Of a stretch of DNA of 64,000 nt, positions 9,407-17,963 are shown in pieces. Origin of the DNA: DATGMS01 sp040905145 (GTDB lineage Bacteria; Bacteroidota; Bacteroidia; Cytophagales; Cyclobacteriaceae); assembly GCA_040905145.1 (NCBI GenBank), contig JBBDSC010000226.1:8952-72951 (forward strand), written 5' to 3'. Numbering within the stretch: the first letter of the stretch is position 1; each line of letters starts with the position of its first letter. The notes beneath the pieces are model-generated. The model was not told where the DNA came from, did no database searches, and saw only the letters and a program-made list of their open reading frames with translations. Position numbers and translations under genes: made by a program.

Positions 9407-10498
9407 ATGATTGTTGATAATAAAACACGTAAAAGTAAGATTATAGAGGCAATTAATGCCTGTGAGAATCCCTACATTTTACAGCAAGTGGAAAAAATTC
9501 TTCGCAGAAACGGTGCTTTGATTCTTTTGGAAAAGATGGTGAAGGAATATCCCTTCCTACTGAAAGAAGCCACCCCCCTCGATAAGGTGGTGAAAACACA
9601 CTTGCCCCGGCCTGTTAATAACCGCATCAGCCGTTATGATAGTTTTGCAAGACCTGTTTTCTTTTTTCTGAGCCTGCTGATGTTAATATTGGCAGGGGTC
9701 ATATTAAATCCCATTTCCCATGATCCCGGCAATCTGGAAATAGTCATTTTTCAGGACCTGGTGGTAAAAATTTACGTGATAGGCTGGCTGCTGTATTTGC
9801 TGGATTATATCACGGTTCTCGTGCTGGCTGGAAAAAACAAAAACAAACTTGCTGCCAGCGAATTTATCTTTAGGTTTCTTGCTTTGATATTTCCTCCTTT
9901 TCGTTTGGCTTCCCGACACATCCAAAAGGTAGAACTGACCTGGCTGCCTTTCTATGGCTGGTGTAAGGGCAATGAAGGCCTGCTAAAGCATCTTAAGCAG
10001 AGGTTTTCCATCCCTATGATTATCATTGCTTTATTGATAATTCCTGTATTATTGGTCGAATGGAAATTTTATGAAGAAGTATCCGCATTATTACAAGCGG
10101 ATTTATCTTTTTGGCTGGACATCGTGCAGGCTTTTATCTGGATGGCCTTCGCTTTTGAATTTATTTTGATGTTTTCCATAAGCAATGATAAAAAAGATTA
10201 TATCATACAGAACTGGATTGATGTTTTAATAATCCTATTACCTTTCATTGCATTCATTAGAAGCCTGAAAATAGTAAGAATAGCACGCATTACCCATCTG
10301 ACACGCGGATATAAACTCCGGGGGCTGCTGATGAAGGCAAGACAAGGCTTTATTTTTGCCAGCTTCTTTTATAGAATTCTTACTTTAAGACCTGGCTTTC
10401 AAATCAAAAACCTGAAGAAGAAATTAGAAAAAAACCAAAAGGAACGGGAAAAAATTGAAGAAGACTTAGTAGAACTGTACCGGGCTTTGAAAGCATAA
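9407..10498 (+). CDS. membrane protein with a Kv-type voltage-sensor domain, no pore, C-terminal coiled coil
   Basis: A 363-residue protein; numbers here count from the TTG at 9401, which is two codons before the ATG I prefer. Two hydrophobic segments lie at about 83-102 and 118-142, separated by a loop from a four-helix set at about 203-221, 236-257, 267-286 and 287-303. The last four resemble S1-S4 of voltage-gated channels. The second carries the acidic residue in FAFEF followed by KK. The third is NWIDVLIILLPF, a close match to the NxxD...PF of Kv S3. The fourth is an S4 helix with a charge every third residue: R287, K290, R293, R296, H299, R302. No S5-pore-S6 follows; instead residues about 336-365 are a charged, heptad-like coiled coil. 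The layout recalls voltage-gated proton channels or isolated voltage sensors. Actual function is unknown. Confidence 0.7.
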   Translation: MIVDNKTRKSKIIEAINACENPYILQQVEKILRRNGALILLEKMVKEYPFLLKEATPLDKVVKTHLPRPVNNRISRYDSFARPVFFFLSLLMLILAGVILNPISHDPGNLEIVIFQDLVVKIYVIGWLLYLLDYITVLVLAGKNKNKLAASEFIFRFLALIFPPFRLASRHIQKVELTWLPFYGWCKGNEGLLKHLKQRFSIPMIIIALLIIPVLLVEWKFYEEVSALLQADLSFWLDIVQAFIWMAFAFEFILMFSISNDKKDYIIQNWIDVLIILLPFIAFIRSLKIVRIARITHLTRGYKLRGLLMKARQGFIFASFFYRILTLRPGFQIKNLKKKLEKNQKEREKIEEDLVELYRALKA

Positions 10499-10518
10499 TA
10501 TTGCTTTTTCTTAGATAA

Positions 10519-10547
10519 AACGGGCTTTCAGAAAAAGGAAGCCCGTT
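10519..10547 (+). terminator. hairpin downstream of the voltage-sensor gene
   Basis: Inverted repeat AACGGGCTT / AAGCCCGTT with an 11-base loop, starting 21 bases after the stop. Likely part of the terminator for the plus-strand gene. Confidence 0.5.
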
Positions 10548-10590
10548 CTGCTTTCTGTTTTATCTTTGCATGTAAAGCTATGGATTTTTA

Positions 10591-10626
10591 TAAGCCTCCA
10601 AGGTTGCTTACAACCCTGGAGGCTTA
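10591..10626. terminator. strong 16-bp hairpin between convergent genes
   Basis: TAAGCCTCCAAGGTTG and CAACCCTGGAGGCTTA pair over 16 positions with one mismatch and a CTTA loop. It lies between convergent genes and has A/T-rich flanks on both sides, so it could act as a bidirectional terminator. Confidence 0.6.
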
Positions 10627-10637
10627 AATTTATCATG

Positions 10638-11201
10638 TCAATGGCCACCGGTATCCAACTCCACCCTAGGGGCGTTGGAGGATTTAACAGCAAACTGTTT
10701 TTCTGAAGAATTTTTTTGAAAATCATCCAGCGTTTCATTGATCAGGTTTTGCCACTTTTGAATAAGAAGTGGCTCTCCCACTAGATCAATGTTTTCATCG
10801 GCATTATAAAACTCCAGATAAGTATCTGAGAGTTTTGGATCCTCATAAATAAGCAACAACCACAGCTTGTCTATTGCTTTTTCTCTATCCGGTCCAATGA
10901 TCCTGTGTTCATTGACTACATTGACTTTTTTGACTTTCTTAAGATCCACTTTCTTAACCTGCATTTCAGGTTGGAACTTGACATACAATAATTGATGAAG
11001 GTCCTTGTCCAGACCTATCACATATGCTCTTCTCCATAGTTCGAAAGAATTGATATGGAGTTGATGTTCTTTTGCTTTGGTCATAAAACTGCTGACCAGC
11101 TGATTCTCGTGTTGTTTTTTCTTTTGGTGAGAATAAATGAAGGGGGTACAAAAGGCCGCCAAAATCACCAAAACGATACTTAACGTTGTGATATCTATCA
11201 T
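10638..11201 (-). CDS. hypothetical single-pass membrane protein
   Basis: 187 residues. One N-terminal membrane helix (about residues 6-24, ITTLSIVLVILAAFCTPFIY) is followed by a basic SHQKKKQHENQ stretch, so the bulk of the protein should be cytoplasmic. The soluble part is mixed alpha/beta with no cysteine pattern, nucleotide-binding motif or other signature that I recognise. The tail is SNAPRVELDTGGH. It ends just after a strong terminator hairpin shared with the convergent voltage-sensor gene. I do not recognise the family; it is accepted as real because of its length, typical start and good codon use. Confidence 0.65.
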   Translation of the reverse strand: MIDITTLSIVLVILAAFCTPFIYSHQKKKQHENQLVSSFMTKAKEHQLHINSFELWRRAYVIGLDKDLHQLLYVKFQPEMQVKKVDLKKVKKVNVVNEHRIIGPDREKAIDKLWLLLIYEDPKLSDTYLEFYNADENIDLVGEPLLIQKWQNLINETLDDFQKNSSEKQFAVKSSNAPRVELDTGGH

Positions 11202-11349
11202 GGGAATAAAATTTTAAATGAAGTAAAAGAATGGCATACCTCTTTAACCTTGCAGCTCCTTTCACAAGCTAACGCAAGGATCAAGGAAAAACAGCCAGAT
11301 CTGATAAATGGAATAAACTTTTAAAGCCTCTAAGGGAAGCCAGAAAAAA

Positions 11350-11721
11350 CTACCAGAAATAATGAAAAGGAAAAATAATGTCAGCGGGCTTAAATTTTAT
11401 ATTCACAGCCTCTAGAAAAGAAAGGACCGTGGTATAATAACTTTTCCAATAAAGATATTGAAAAACATATCCACTGAAAAAATGGTCTGCATTAGGGAAA
11501 TGATCTACCCTGAAATGGCCCAGAAAAGAATTGGCAATTTTGTTTATCAGATATAAATTATCCGGCAGGTCTATTGAAGCCACTTTCTCAGATGAATTTT
11601 CCACCTGAGGGTGGGGCAATTGAATCTTAAGTATGGATAAATCACCATTTGGTATAGCAATACTCAAATATGCCAGAACAATTGCATAAAAGTAGCCAAG
11701 TATTTTATCGCGAAGATTCAT
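11350..11721 (-). CDS. hypothetical protein
   Basis: A 123-residue reading frame with an N-terminal hydrophobic segment (about residues 8-24, LGYFYAIVLAYLSIAIP) that could be a signal anchor. The rest is rich in Phe, Tyr and His, with no recognisable motif. It lies alone between another hypothetical gene and the second CaCA exchanger copy, and has no obvious ribosome-binding site. It may be a small membrane-anchored protein, or a gene fragment given the decay seen elsewhere in the window. Confidence 0.4.
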   Translation of the reverse strand: MNLRDKILGYFYAIVLAYLSIAIPNGDLSILKIQLPHPQVENSSEKVASIDLPDNLYLINKIANSFLGHFRVDHFPNADHFFSGYVFQYLYWKSYYTTVLSFLEAVNIKFKPADIIFPFHYFW

Positions 11722-11799
11722 CCTACAAATTTATCTCATTTTTTAATGGTAACGTCAAACTGATATGAATAATTTTTCACCAAACCAAAATATATGATT

Positions 11800-12753
11800 T
11801 TAACCACCTATTAAAAACAACAAATAGCTTATATATAGGGACAGGAAAATAACTCCCTCCCATCTTTCCAAACGTCTCCCTTTTCCTGTAAAAAGAAAAA
11901 CAAACAATAACACGCCTGCAATTATATTAAGGGCGATATCTACAAAAGAAGCAGATCTTACTATCACTGGAGTGATCACCGTAGAAGTTCCAAGGACCAG
12001 GAAAATATTAAAAATGTTAGATCCAACAACATTTCCTATGGCAATATCGGGGTTCTTTTTTCTGACAGCGATTAAGGAAGTGGCGAGTTCAGGCAATGAA
12101 GTGCCGATGGAAACTATGGTTAAACCAATTACACGCTCAGATATGCCAAAGGATTGGGCAATATTTACAGCACTGGATACAATTAATCTTCCCCCGATCA
12201 CCAAACCTAAAAGGCCCAAAAGGATAAAAAGAACCGCCTTTAAATAAGTGTAGTCTTTCGATTCAATTTCTGCTTCATCCGGAGAGTTTATCGAAAGGGT
12301 AACATTATAGACCAAAAATATTAAAAAGAACAAAAGCAATATCAAACCATCCGTCCTTGTGATCAGGTTCTGATCCATATTATCAAAAAAGACATCATTG
12401 GCAATGATATATACAGTAACCGCAGCCAGTAAGCTCAACGGGATTTCTATCCACGTGGTATTGCTTTTTACTGTCAAGGGATAAATGATAGAGGTAATAC
12501 CCAGTATCGCGAGTACATTGAAAATATTACTTCCCAATACATTTCCAAATACCATTTCTGTACTATTGTTGACCGAGGCAAAAACATTGATGGCCAGTTC
12601 GGGCGCAGAAGTGCCAAAAGCCACAATGGTCAATCCTATCACAATATTAGGGATCCCTAATTTTGAGGCAAGGCTGGAAGCCGCATCTACCAATTTATCC
12701 GCTCCTAAAATCAGCATTACAAATCCTGCCGAAAGAATTAAAAGGTCTAACAT
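11800..12753 (-). CDS. calcium/sodium antiporter, CaCA family (copy 2)
   Basis: A 317-residue paralogue of the exchanger at 8277-9233 with the same alpha-repeat motifs (GTSAPELAIN, GTSLPELATS) and about 90% or more identical residues by eye. The start is taken at the ATG at 12753, equivalent to copy 1. A longer open frame upstream to 12810 exists only because two bases are missing from the leader relative to copy 1. Bases 12050-12213 are identical to 8530-8693. The leader is also similar in both copies for roughly 100 bases, so the duplication included the promoter. Both copies keep the ion-binding motifs and should be functional Na+/Ca2+ exchangers. Confidence 0.9.
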   Translation of the reverse strand: MLDLLILSAGFVMLILGADKLVDAASSLASKLGIPNIVIGLTIVAFGTSAPELAINVFASVNNSTEMVFGNVLGSNIFNVLAILGITSIIYPLTVKSNTTWIEIPLSLLAAVTVYIIANDVFFDNMDQNLITRTDGLILLLFFLIFLVYNVTLSINSPDEAEIESKDYTYLKAVLFILLGLLGLVIGGRLIVSSAVNIAQSFGISERVIGLTIVSIGTSLPELATSLIAVRKKNPDIAIGNVVGSNIFNIFLVLGTSTVITPVIVRSASFVDIALNIIAGVLLFVFLFTGKGRRLERWEGVIFLSLYISYLLFLIGG

Positions 12754-13004
12754 CAATATTATCTTTAGATATGACACTTGGAGCAGTATTATCCCCAAAA
12801 ATTTTAACAAAAATAAGAATTACCACCCAATAAATCCCCATAATAGCTTTTAGCTTTATAACCTCCATAAATTAAAGGTGATAAATTCTTAAAAACCTCC
12901 AAGGATATTTCATCAGGTATACTTTTAGACATTTTGTTTGAAAAAACAGCTTTGCATTGTTTAGCACTTACCGTACATTTGACCAAGCACTATTTCTTTC
13001 TACT

Positions 13005-14834
13005 ATGCGAAAAATATATTTCTTCCTTATTTTACTGTTTTTAAACTTATCCATTTCCTCAGCCCAGGACCGATCAAAAACCTACAGGCTTCATTCCCAC
13101 AACGATTATCTGCAAACCGTTCCTTTTTGGGAGGCTTTTGCCAACCAGATGGAATCCATTGAAGCGGATGTATTATTTGCTGACGATGAACTTTATGTAG
13201 CCCACGAAAAAGAATCGATCAAAAAAGACCGAACTCTGGCTTCCCTTTACCTTGAACCCATCCGCAAAGCTTTTGAATTGAACATTGGAGGGACTAAAAA
13301 TTTTCAATTGCTTATTGATATTAAGACCGAGCCCTATGCCACCCTGAAAAAACTGGAGGAGGTATTGGCCTCTTATCAGGATATCCTAAGGGGAACCCAC
13401 AACTCCCCTAAGGTGGATATTGTCATTTCCGGGAACCGCCCTTCTCCCAATGAATATGAAAATTATCCCGCTTATATCAGGTTTGATTATCAAAGTATCA
13501 CAAAAACAACAGAGCTTCCTTTAGAAAAGATAGCTTTGATCAGCCTCAACTTTAAAAATATTTCAGGCTGGAACGGCAAAGGCAGAATAATTGACCAAGA
13601 GCTGGAAGCATTGAAAAATGCGATTGATGTGGCGCATTCATTGGACAAACCCATTAGATTTTGGGCATCCCCGGACAGCAAAACGGCTTGGAAAGCACTC
13701 AGGGAGCTAGGGGTGGATTATATCAATACTGACCAGCCCTTTGAAGCGCAGGCTTACTTGAAAACCCTGGAGGAAAGGATATATGCCAGCCCCAAGGTTA
13801 CAGAAATCTACAAGCCGGAATTCAAGGTCGACGGTATCCATCAGCCGGTAAAAAATGTGGTCTTATTGATAGGCGACGGGAATGGCCTTGCCCAAATTTC
13901 CGCCGCACTTTATGCCAATAACAATCAACTCAGCCTGGCTACTTTAAAAAACATGGGGCTAATCAAGACCCAGTCGGCGGATGATTTTACCACTGATTCT
14001 GCCGCTGCAGGAACAGCCTTGGCCACTGGAAGTAAAGTGAAAAACAGAAGCATTGGGATCAAACCTGATGGAAGTCCTGCCCAAAACATACCCGAATATT
14101 TGCAGCAGTACCGTTACCTTACCGGAATCGTTTCCACTGATCATGTAACCGGAGCCACTCCTGCCGCATTTTATGCCCATCAATCCGATCGGGACATGAT
14201 CAAGGAAATAAGCAGGGACTTAACCTTAAGTCCCTTAAACTTATTTATTGGGGCGGGCAAGGATGATTTTGTCCGGGAAAATGGGTTGGAAAAATTTTCC
14301 AAATCCGGTTTCTCCCTGTTTAATTCCCTAGATGAAATAAGCCTCTCCACTAAAGAAAAAGTGGGTTATTTTGCGTCTTCCGGAAGTTTGCCTACTGTGC
14401 AACAAGGAAGAAAAGGATTTCTACCCAAGGCGACTGTCCAGGCCCTATCCTATCTTTCCAGGGAGGGAAAACCCTTTTTTTTAATGGTAGAAGGAGCCAT
14501 GATTGATTCTGGGGGGCATTTGAACCACTCGGAAACCGTAATAGAAGAAGGTGTAGACTTTGATCAGGCCATAGCAGAAGCTTTGAAGTTTGCAGACATT
14601 AATGGGGAAACCTTGGTAATCATCACTGCCGATCATGAAACTGGGGGAGTAACCATACCTCAGGGAAATTTGGAAAAAGTGGAAGTAGAGTTGGAATTCG
14701 AGACCAATGACCATACCGCAGTGCTGGTACCCATCTTTGCTTATGGTCCCCATTCAGATGAATTTAGGGGCGTTTATGAAAACACGGAGGTATTCCATAA
14801 GATCATCTCATTGATTGAAAGATATAGGAAGTAA
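13005..14834 (+). CDS. two-domain enzyme: PI-PLC/GDPD-like N-terminus fused to alkaline phosphatase
   Basis: About 609 residues. The ATG at 13005 is preferred because it opens a signal peptide (MRKIYFFLILLFLNLSISSAQ); an ATG at 12957 would add 16 unlikely residues. Residues about 27-265 start with HSHNDY and include EADVLFADDELYVAHE, LLIDIKTE and FWASPDS, features of the TIM-barrel phosphodiesterase group (GDPD or PI-PLC X-like). Residues about 280-609 are a PhoA-type alkaline phosphatase: LLIGDGNG (metal), TTDSAAAGTALATG (nucleophile Ser), STDHVTGATPAAFYAH, EGAMIDSGGHLNH and ITADHETGGV. A periplasmic enzyme that first cleaves a phosphodiester and then releases phosphate is a plausible reading. 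It stands alone. Confidence 0.85.
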   Translation: MRKIYFFLILLFLNLSISSAQDRSKTYRLHSHNDYLQTVPFWEAFANQMESIEADVLFADDELYVAHEKESIKKDRTLASLYLEPIRKAFELNIGGTKNFQLLIDIKTEPYATLKKLEEVLASYQDILRGTHNSPKVDIVISGNRPSPNEYENYPAYIRFDYQSITKTTELPLEKIALISLNFKNISGWNGKGRIIDQELEALKNAIDVAHSLDKPIRFWASPDSKTAWKALRELGVDYINTDQPFEAQAYLKTLEERIYASPKVTEIYKPEFKVDGIHQPVKNVVLLIGDGNGLAQISAALYANNNQLSLATLKNMGLIKTQSADDFTTDSAAAGTALATGSKVKNRSIGIKPDGSPAQNIPEYLQQYRYLTGIVSTDHVTGATPAAFYAHQSDRDMIKEISRDLTLSPLNLFIGAGKDDFVRENGLEKFSKSGFSLFNSLDEISLSTKEKVGYFASSGSLPTVQQGRKGFLPKATVQALSYLSREGKPFFLMVEGAMIDSGGHLNHSETVIEEGVDFDQAIAEALKFADINGETLVIITADHETGGVTIPQGNLEKVEVELEFETNDHTAVLVPIFAYGPHSDEFRGVYENTEVFHKIISLIERYRK

Positions 14835-14974
14835 ATTAGGAGCCATGTCCATCATCCTTCACAAAATTAATAGGTAGAAAAAGACCATTATCCTCCTACT
14901 TCTTCTCTATTCTGCAAATACATTTGGGAAAACAAATAATTATTCTTACCTTTGTCCTTCAATTAAAATCAACA

Positions 14975-15056
14975 ATTTTCTAAGCCGTGGATTTCCTAAC
15001 TGTCGCTGTAATGGGATCTTCATGGAAGACCAGGGCGGAGAAGTAAGGAAACATTC
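14975..15056 (+). promoter_or_regulatory. structured leader of the DEAD-box helicase gene (candidate)
   Basis: The region before the ATG is less AT-rich than other leaders here and contains the hairpin GG(A)TCTTC-ATG-GAAGACC at 15014-15031, then a G-rich stretch. Helicase genes of this class are often cold-induced through structured leaders, so a thermosensing or autoregulatory leader is possible. The specific RNA class is not recognised. Confidence 0.3.
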
Positions 15057-16766
15057 ATGGAACAAGAATTATTATTCTCAGATCTTGGGATTTCAGCCGA
15101 AATTCTAAGAGCGGTGGAAGATATGGGCTACACCCAACCTTCCCCAATTCAAGCACAAACAATCCCCCTTTTATTGGAAGGCAAGGATGTAATCGGCCAG
15201 GCACAAACTGGTACCGGTAAGACAGCCGCTTTTGCCATACCGATTATAGATCAGGTGGATTCACAATTAAACAAACCCCAGGCTTTGATCCTTTGCCCTA
15301 CCCGTGAACTTGCTGTTCAGGTGGAAGGCGAGATATTCAAATTAGCCAAACATAAAAGGGGCATTTCAAGCACTGTGATTTACGGTGGTGAATCCATCGA
15401 CAGGCAGATCAGGAGCCTTAAAAAAGGTGTTCAGATTGTCGTGGGTACTCCAGGTAGGATTATGGACCATATGGATAGGCGAACGCTGAATCTGGAAAAT
15501 GTGGGCATAGTCGTATTGGATGAAGCAGATGAAATGTTGGACATGGGCTTTAGGGATGATATCGAAAAGATATTGAAATCAGTCCCCTCTGAAAGACAGA
15601 CTGTATTTTTCTCTGCTACTATGGCCAGGCCAATCATGGACCTGACCAAAAAATACCAAAGTGATCCGGAGATCATTAAAGTAGTAAAAAAGGAACTTAC
15701 TGTGGAGAATATCTCACAGGTTTATTATGAGGTAAGGCCTGCGTTGAAAATGGAATTGATCACCCGTTTGATCAACATACACCAGTTCAACATAAGCGTG
15801 GTATTTTGTAACACCAAAAGATCTGTAGATGAAGTCACAGAAGGCTTAATAGCCCGGGGCATTCAGGCAGAGGCGCTTCACGGAGATTTATCCCAGGCAC
15901 AAAGGACCAAAGTAATGAGCAAGTTCCGTAGAGGGCATTGTTCAGTATTGGTGGCTACTGATGTGGCTGCAAGAGGCATAGATGTAGATAACGTGGAGGT
16001 GGTATTTAACTACGACCTACCATTGGACGAAGAATACTATGTCCACCGTATTGGCAGGACCGGTAGGGCCGGAAAGTCAGGAATGGCCATTACTTTCATT
16101 ACCGGAAGAAGGGATGTTTCGAGATTAAAGGACGTGGAAAGGTATATTAAAACGACCATTTCCAAAATGGATCCTCCATCTGTGGGTGATTTAGTCGAAT
16201 TGAAAAAGGAACAACTGGTCAAAAAAGTAACGGATCAAATTTCCAAAGATGAAGACAACCAATTCTACGAAGCATCATTAGGTCATTTATTGGCTGAAGG
16301 TTTAAGTATGGATCAGATTGCCCTTGGATTGATCAAGTTGCAATTAGGAAAAACTGTGGAGGAACTTTCCGAGAAAAATTTCGATCTCGACCTTGGCAGA
16401 GGTGGTGACCGAGGCGACAGGTCCAGATCCGGACGTGACCGTGACAGGGGCCAAAGAGGCGGAAGAGGCCGCGAAAGAAATGAAAGAGGAAGGGACAGAG
16501 GTCCTAGGGAAAAAGGAAAACGAGAGGCTAATATGGCCAGATTATTCCTGAACCTAGGTAAGAAGGATCAAATAAGGCCAAATGATATTGTTGGGGCCAT
16601 CGCCGGAGAAACCGGAGTATCTGGAGGCAGCATAGGTGGCATTGATATTTTCGACAACTTCTCTTTCGTGGACGTTCCAACCAAGGATGCCGCTCATGTC
16701 ATTGATGTGATGAATACAAATACGATTAAAGGTAAATCGGTTAGTATCGAATTATCAAAAAGTTAA
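15057..16766 (+). CDS. DEAD-box ATP-dependent RNA helicase with RGG tail and DbpA-type RNA-binding domain
   Basis: 569 residues. The helicase motifs appear in order: the Q motif region (YTQPSPIQAQTIP), motif I AQTGTGKT, PTRELA, DEAD in LDEADEMLDMGF, SAT, VFCNTKRS, ATDVAARGIDV and HRIGRTGRAGKSG. After a linker, residues about 445-485 form an Arg/Gly/Asp-rich RGG-like stretch. Residues about 490-565 match the DbpA/CsdA RNA-binding fold (ARLFLNLGKKDQIRPNDIVGAI...GIDIFDNFSFVDV). This layout is that of CsdA/DeaD-type helicases, which remodel rRNA during ribosome assembly and mRNA at low temperature. A strong intrinsic terminator follows the stop by 20 bases. Confidence 0.93.
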   Translation: MEQELLFSDLGISAEILRAVEDMGYTQPSPIQAQTIPLLLEGKDVIGQAQTGTGKTAAFAIPIIDQVDSQLNKPQALILCPTRELAVQVEGEIFKLAKHKRGISSTVIYGGESIDRQIRSLKKGVQIVVGTPGRIMDHMDRRTLNLENVGIVVLDEADEMLDMGFRDDIEKILKSVPSERQTVFFSATMARPIMDLTKKYQSDPEIIKVVKKELTVENISQVYYEVRPALKMELITRLINIHQFNISVVFCNTKRSVDEVTEGLIARGIQAEALHGDLSQAQRTKVMSKFRRGHCSVLVATDVAARGIDVDNVEVVFNYDLPLDEEYYVHRIGRTGRAGKSGMAITFITGRRDVSRLKDVERYIKTTISKMDPPSVGDLVELKKEQLVKKVTDQISKDEDNQFYEASLGHLLAEGLSMDQIALGLIKLQLGKTVEELSEKNFDLDLGRGGDRGDRSRSGRDRDRGQRGGRGRERNERGRDRGPREKGKREANMARLFLNLGKKDQIRPNDIVGAIAGETGVSGGSIGGIDIFDNFSFVDVPTKDAAHVIDVMNTNTIKGKSVSIELSKS

Positions 16767-16786
16767 ATATAAGGTTAAACGAATTG

Positions 16787-16819
16787 AAAAAGCGCAATCA
16801 AATTGATTGCGCTTTTTTT
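16787..16819 (+). terminator. intrinsic terminator of the helicase gene
   Basis: Stem GCGCAATCA / TGATTGCGC with a 3-base loop, flanked by AAAAA before and TTTTTTT after. A textbook rho-independent terminator. Confidence 0.9.
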
Positions 16820-17261
16820 GTGCCCGGACCCGGAGGTACTTAACTCCTGTTCCGATTTGTACGGAAAAATATGAGGTACGGAATCTACAAATTGTTACTT
16901 AAGAGAAACAAAACGATGGACCTATAGAGAGTTCAAACATGCCACGGCATGGTGCCACCTTTGCTTGTTTGACCCAAATTCTTCCGGCTGACCCGTAGCA
17001 GTATAGCATAATGAATAAATGGCACAGTAATGAAGAGAAGGTAGACAGGAAGCATCTATTTTGGGTGCACCCTTATCAACCTATCTATCTAAAGGCATGA
17101 TTAATGTTGATTCTTCGCTGAGGTTTAGTTAGTCGAGGAGATAGGAGGTAAAGCTGAAAAACAGGAGTCAAAACGATTTTTGTTTTGAGATTAACCTTAT
17201 CCCCTTCACTACTGATAGACACTTATAAAAGTCATATAATCAATCACTTAAACAACTGGCC
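16820..17261. other. intergenic region without a recognised gene
   Basis: About 440 bases between the helicase terminator and the DUF4142 gene. No frame of convincing length, no tRNA and no known riboswitch was seen. It contains a short palindrome CATGCC-AC-GGCATG at 16938-16951 and must hold the promoter of the next gene. Confidence 0.5.
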
Positions 17262-17843
17262 ATGAAAAAATCAATTTTAATTCTATTAATTGCAGCGGGT
17301 GCGTATTGCCTACAAAGCTGTAACTCGAACAACAGGAGTACTGATGACACCGTTGAACACGCAATGGACCAAAATGAGGAAATGGAGCAGAGTGGAGACA
17401 CCGGTATGCTGCAGAATGACGACTCGGACTTTGCTGTAAAAGCAGCAAATGCAGGTATGGCAGAAGTAAGCGCAGGTGAGATTGCCCAAGAAAAGGCGCA
17501 AGACCAAAGGGTAAAAGATTTCGCTGCCATGATGGTGCAGGACCATACCAAAGCCAATGAGGAACTAAAATCCATAGCGGCCAATAAAAATATAACCCTG
17601 CCTGCCGCTGCTGGGGAAGACCATCAAGAACAAATTGCTGATCTGAATTCATACTCAGGAGCTGATTTTGATAAAGAATATATGGGCATGATGGTAGATG
17701 ACCACCAGAAGGTCATTGATCTGTTTGAGGGTGCAGCAGAGGATATCGAGGATGCAGAACTGAGGGCATTTGCGGAGAAAAACTTACCTGTATTGAGGAA
17801 ACATCTGGAACAAGCCCAGGCTTTGGAAGAAGATATTGATTAG
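17262..17843 (+). CDS. DUF4142 domain lipoprotein
   Basis: 193 residues with a lipoprotein signal (MKKSILILLIAAGAYCLQSC; Cys at about residue 20), then an acidic linker. From about residue 48 to 190 is a four-helix ferritin-like DUF4142 domain: FAVKAANAGMAEVSAGEIAQEKA, VKDFAAMMVQDHTKANEEL, then a second half with KEYMGMMVDDHQKVIDLFE and FAEKNLPVLRKHLEQA. DUF4142 proteins are envelope proteins often induced by stress; biochemical activity is not established. A hairpin terminator follows. Confidence 0.85.
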   Translation: MKKSILILLIAAGAYCLQSCNSNNRSTDDTVEHAMDQNEEMEQSGDTGMLQNDDSDFAVKAANAGMAEVSAGEIAQEKAQDQRVKDFAAMMVQDHTKANEELKSIAANKNITLPAAAGEDHQEQIADLNSYSGADFDKEYMGMMVDDHQKVIDLFEGAAEDIEDAELRAFAEKNLPVLRKHLEQAQALEEDID

Positions 17844-17870
17844 CTTTCTTCTTCAATCTTGGAGTAAATC

Positions 17871-17899
17871 AAAAGGGCGGAATCTTTCTGCCCTTTTTT
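17871..17899 (+). terminator. intrinsic terminator after the DUF4142 gene
   Basis: Stem AAAAGGGC / GCCCTTTT with an 11-base loop, followed by a T run, 28 bases after the stop. Confidence 0.8.
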
Positions 17900-17963
17900 G
17901 TGACATATAGCCTCAGACCCGTCCCACAAGCAACAATCAACTGATAATTAATACCCAATAAAA

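Noticed and set aside
16938..16951. CATGCC-AC-GGCATG palindrome as an operator
   Set aside because: Only a single copy, about 310 bases from the next gene, and no regulator gene nearby; chance cannot be excluded.
17240..17652. Minus-strand frames of 114 and 134 codons over the DUF4142 gene
   Set aside because: Antisense shadows of a well-supported lipoprotein gene; composition is biased by the codon use of the real gene.
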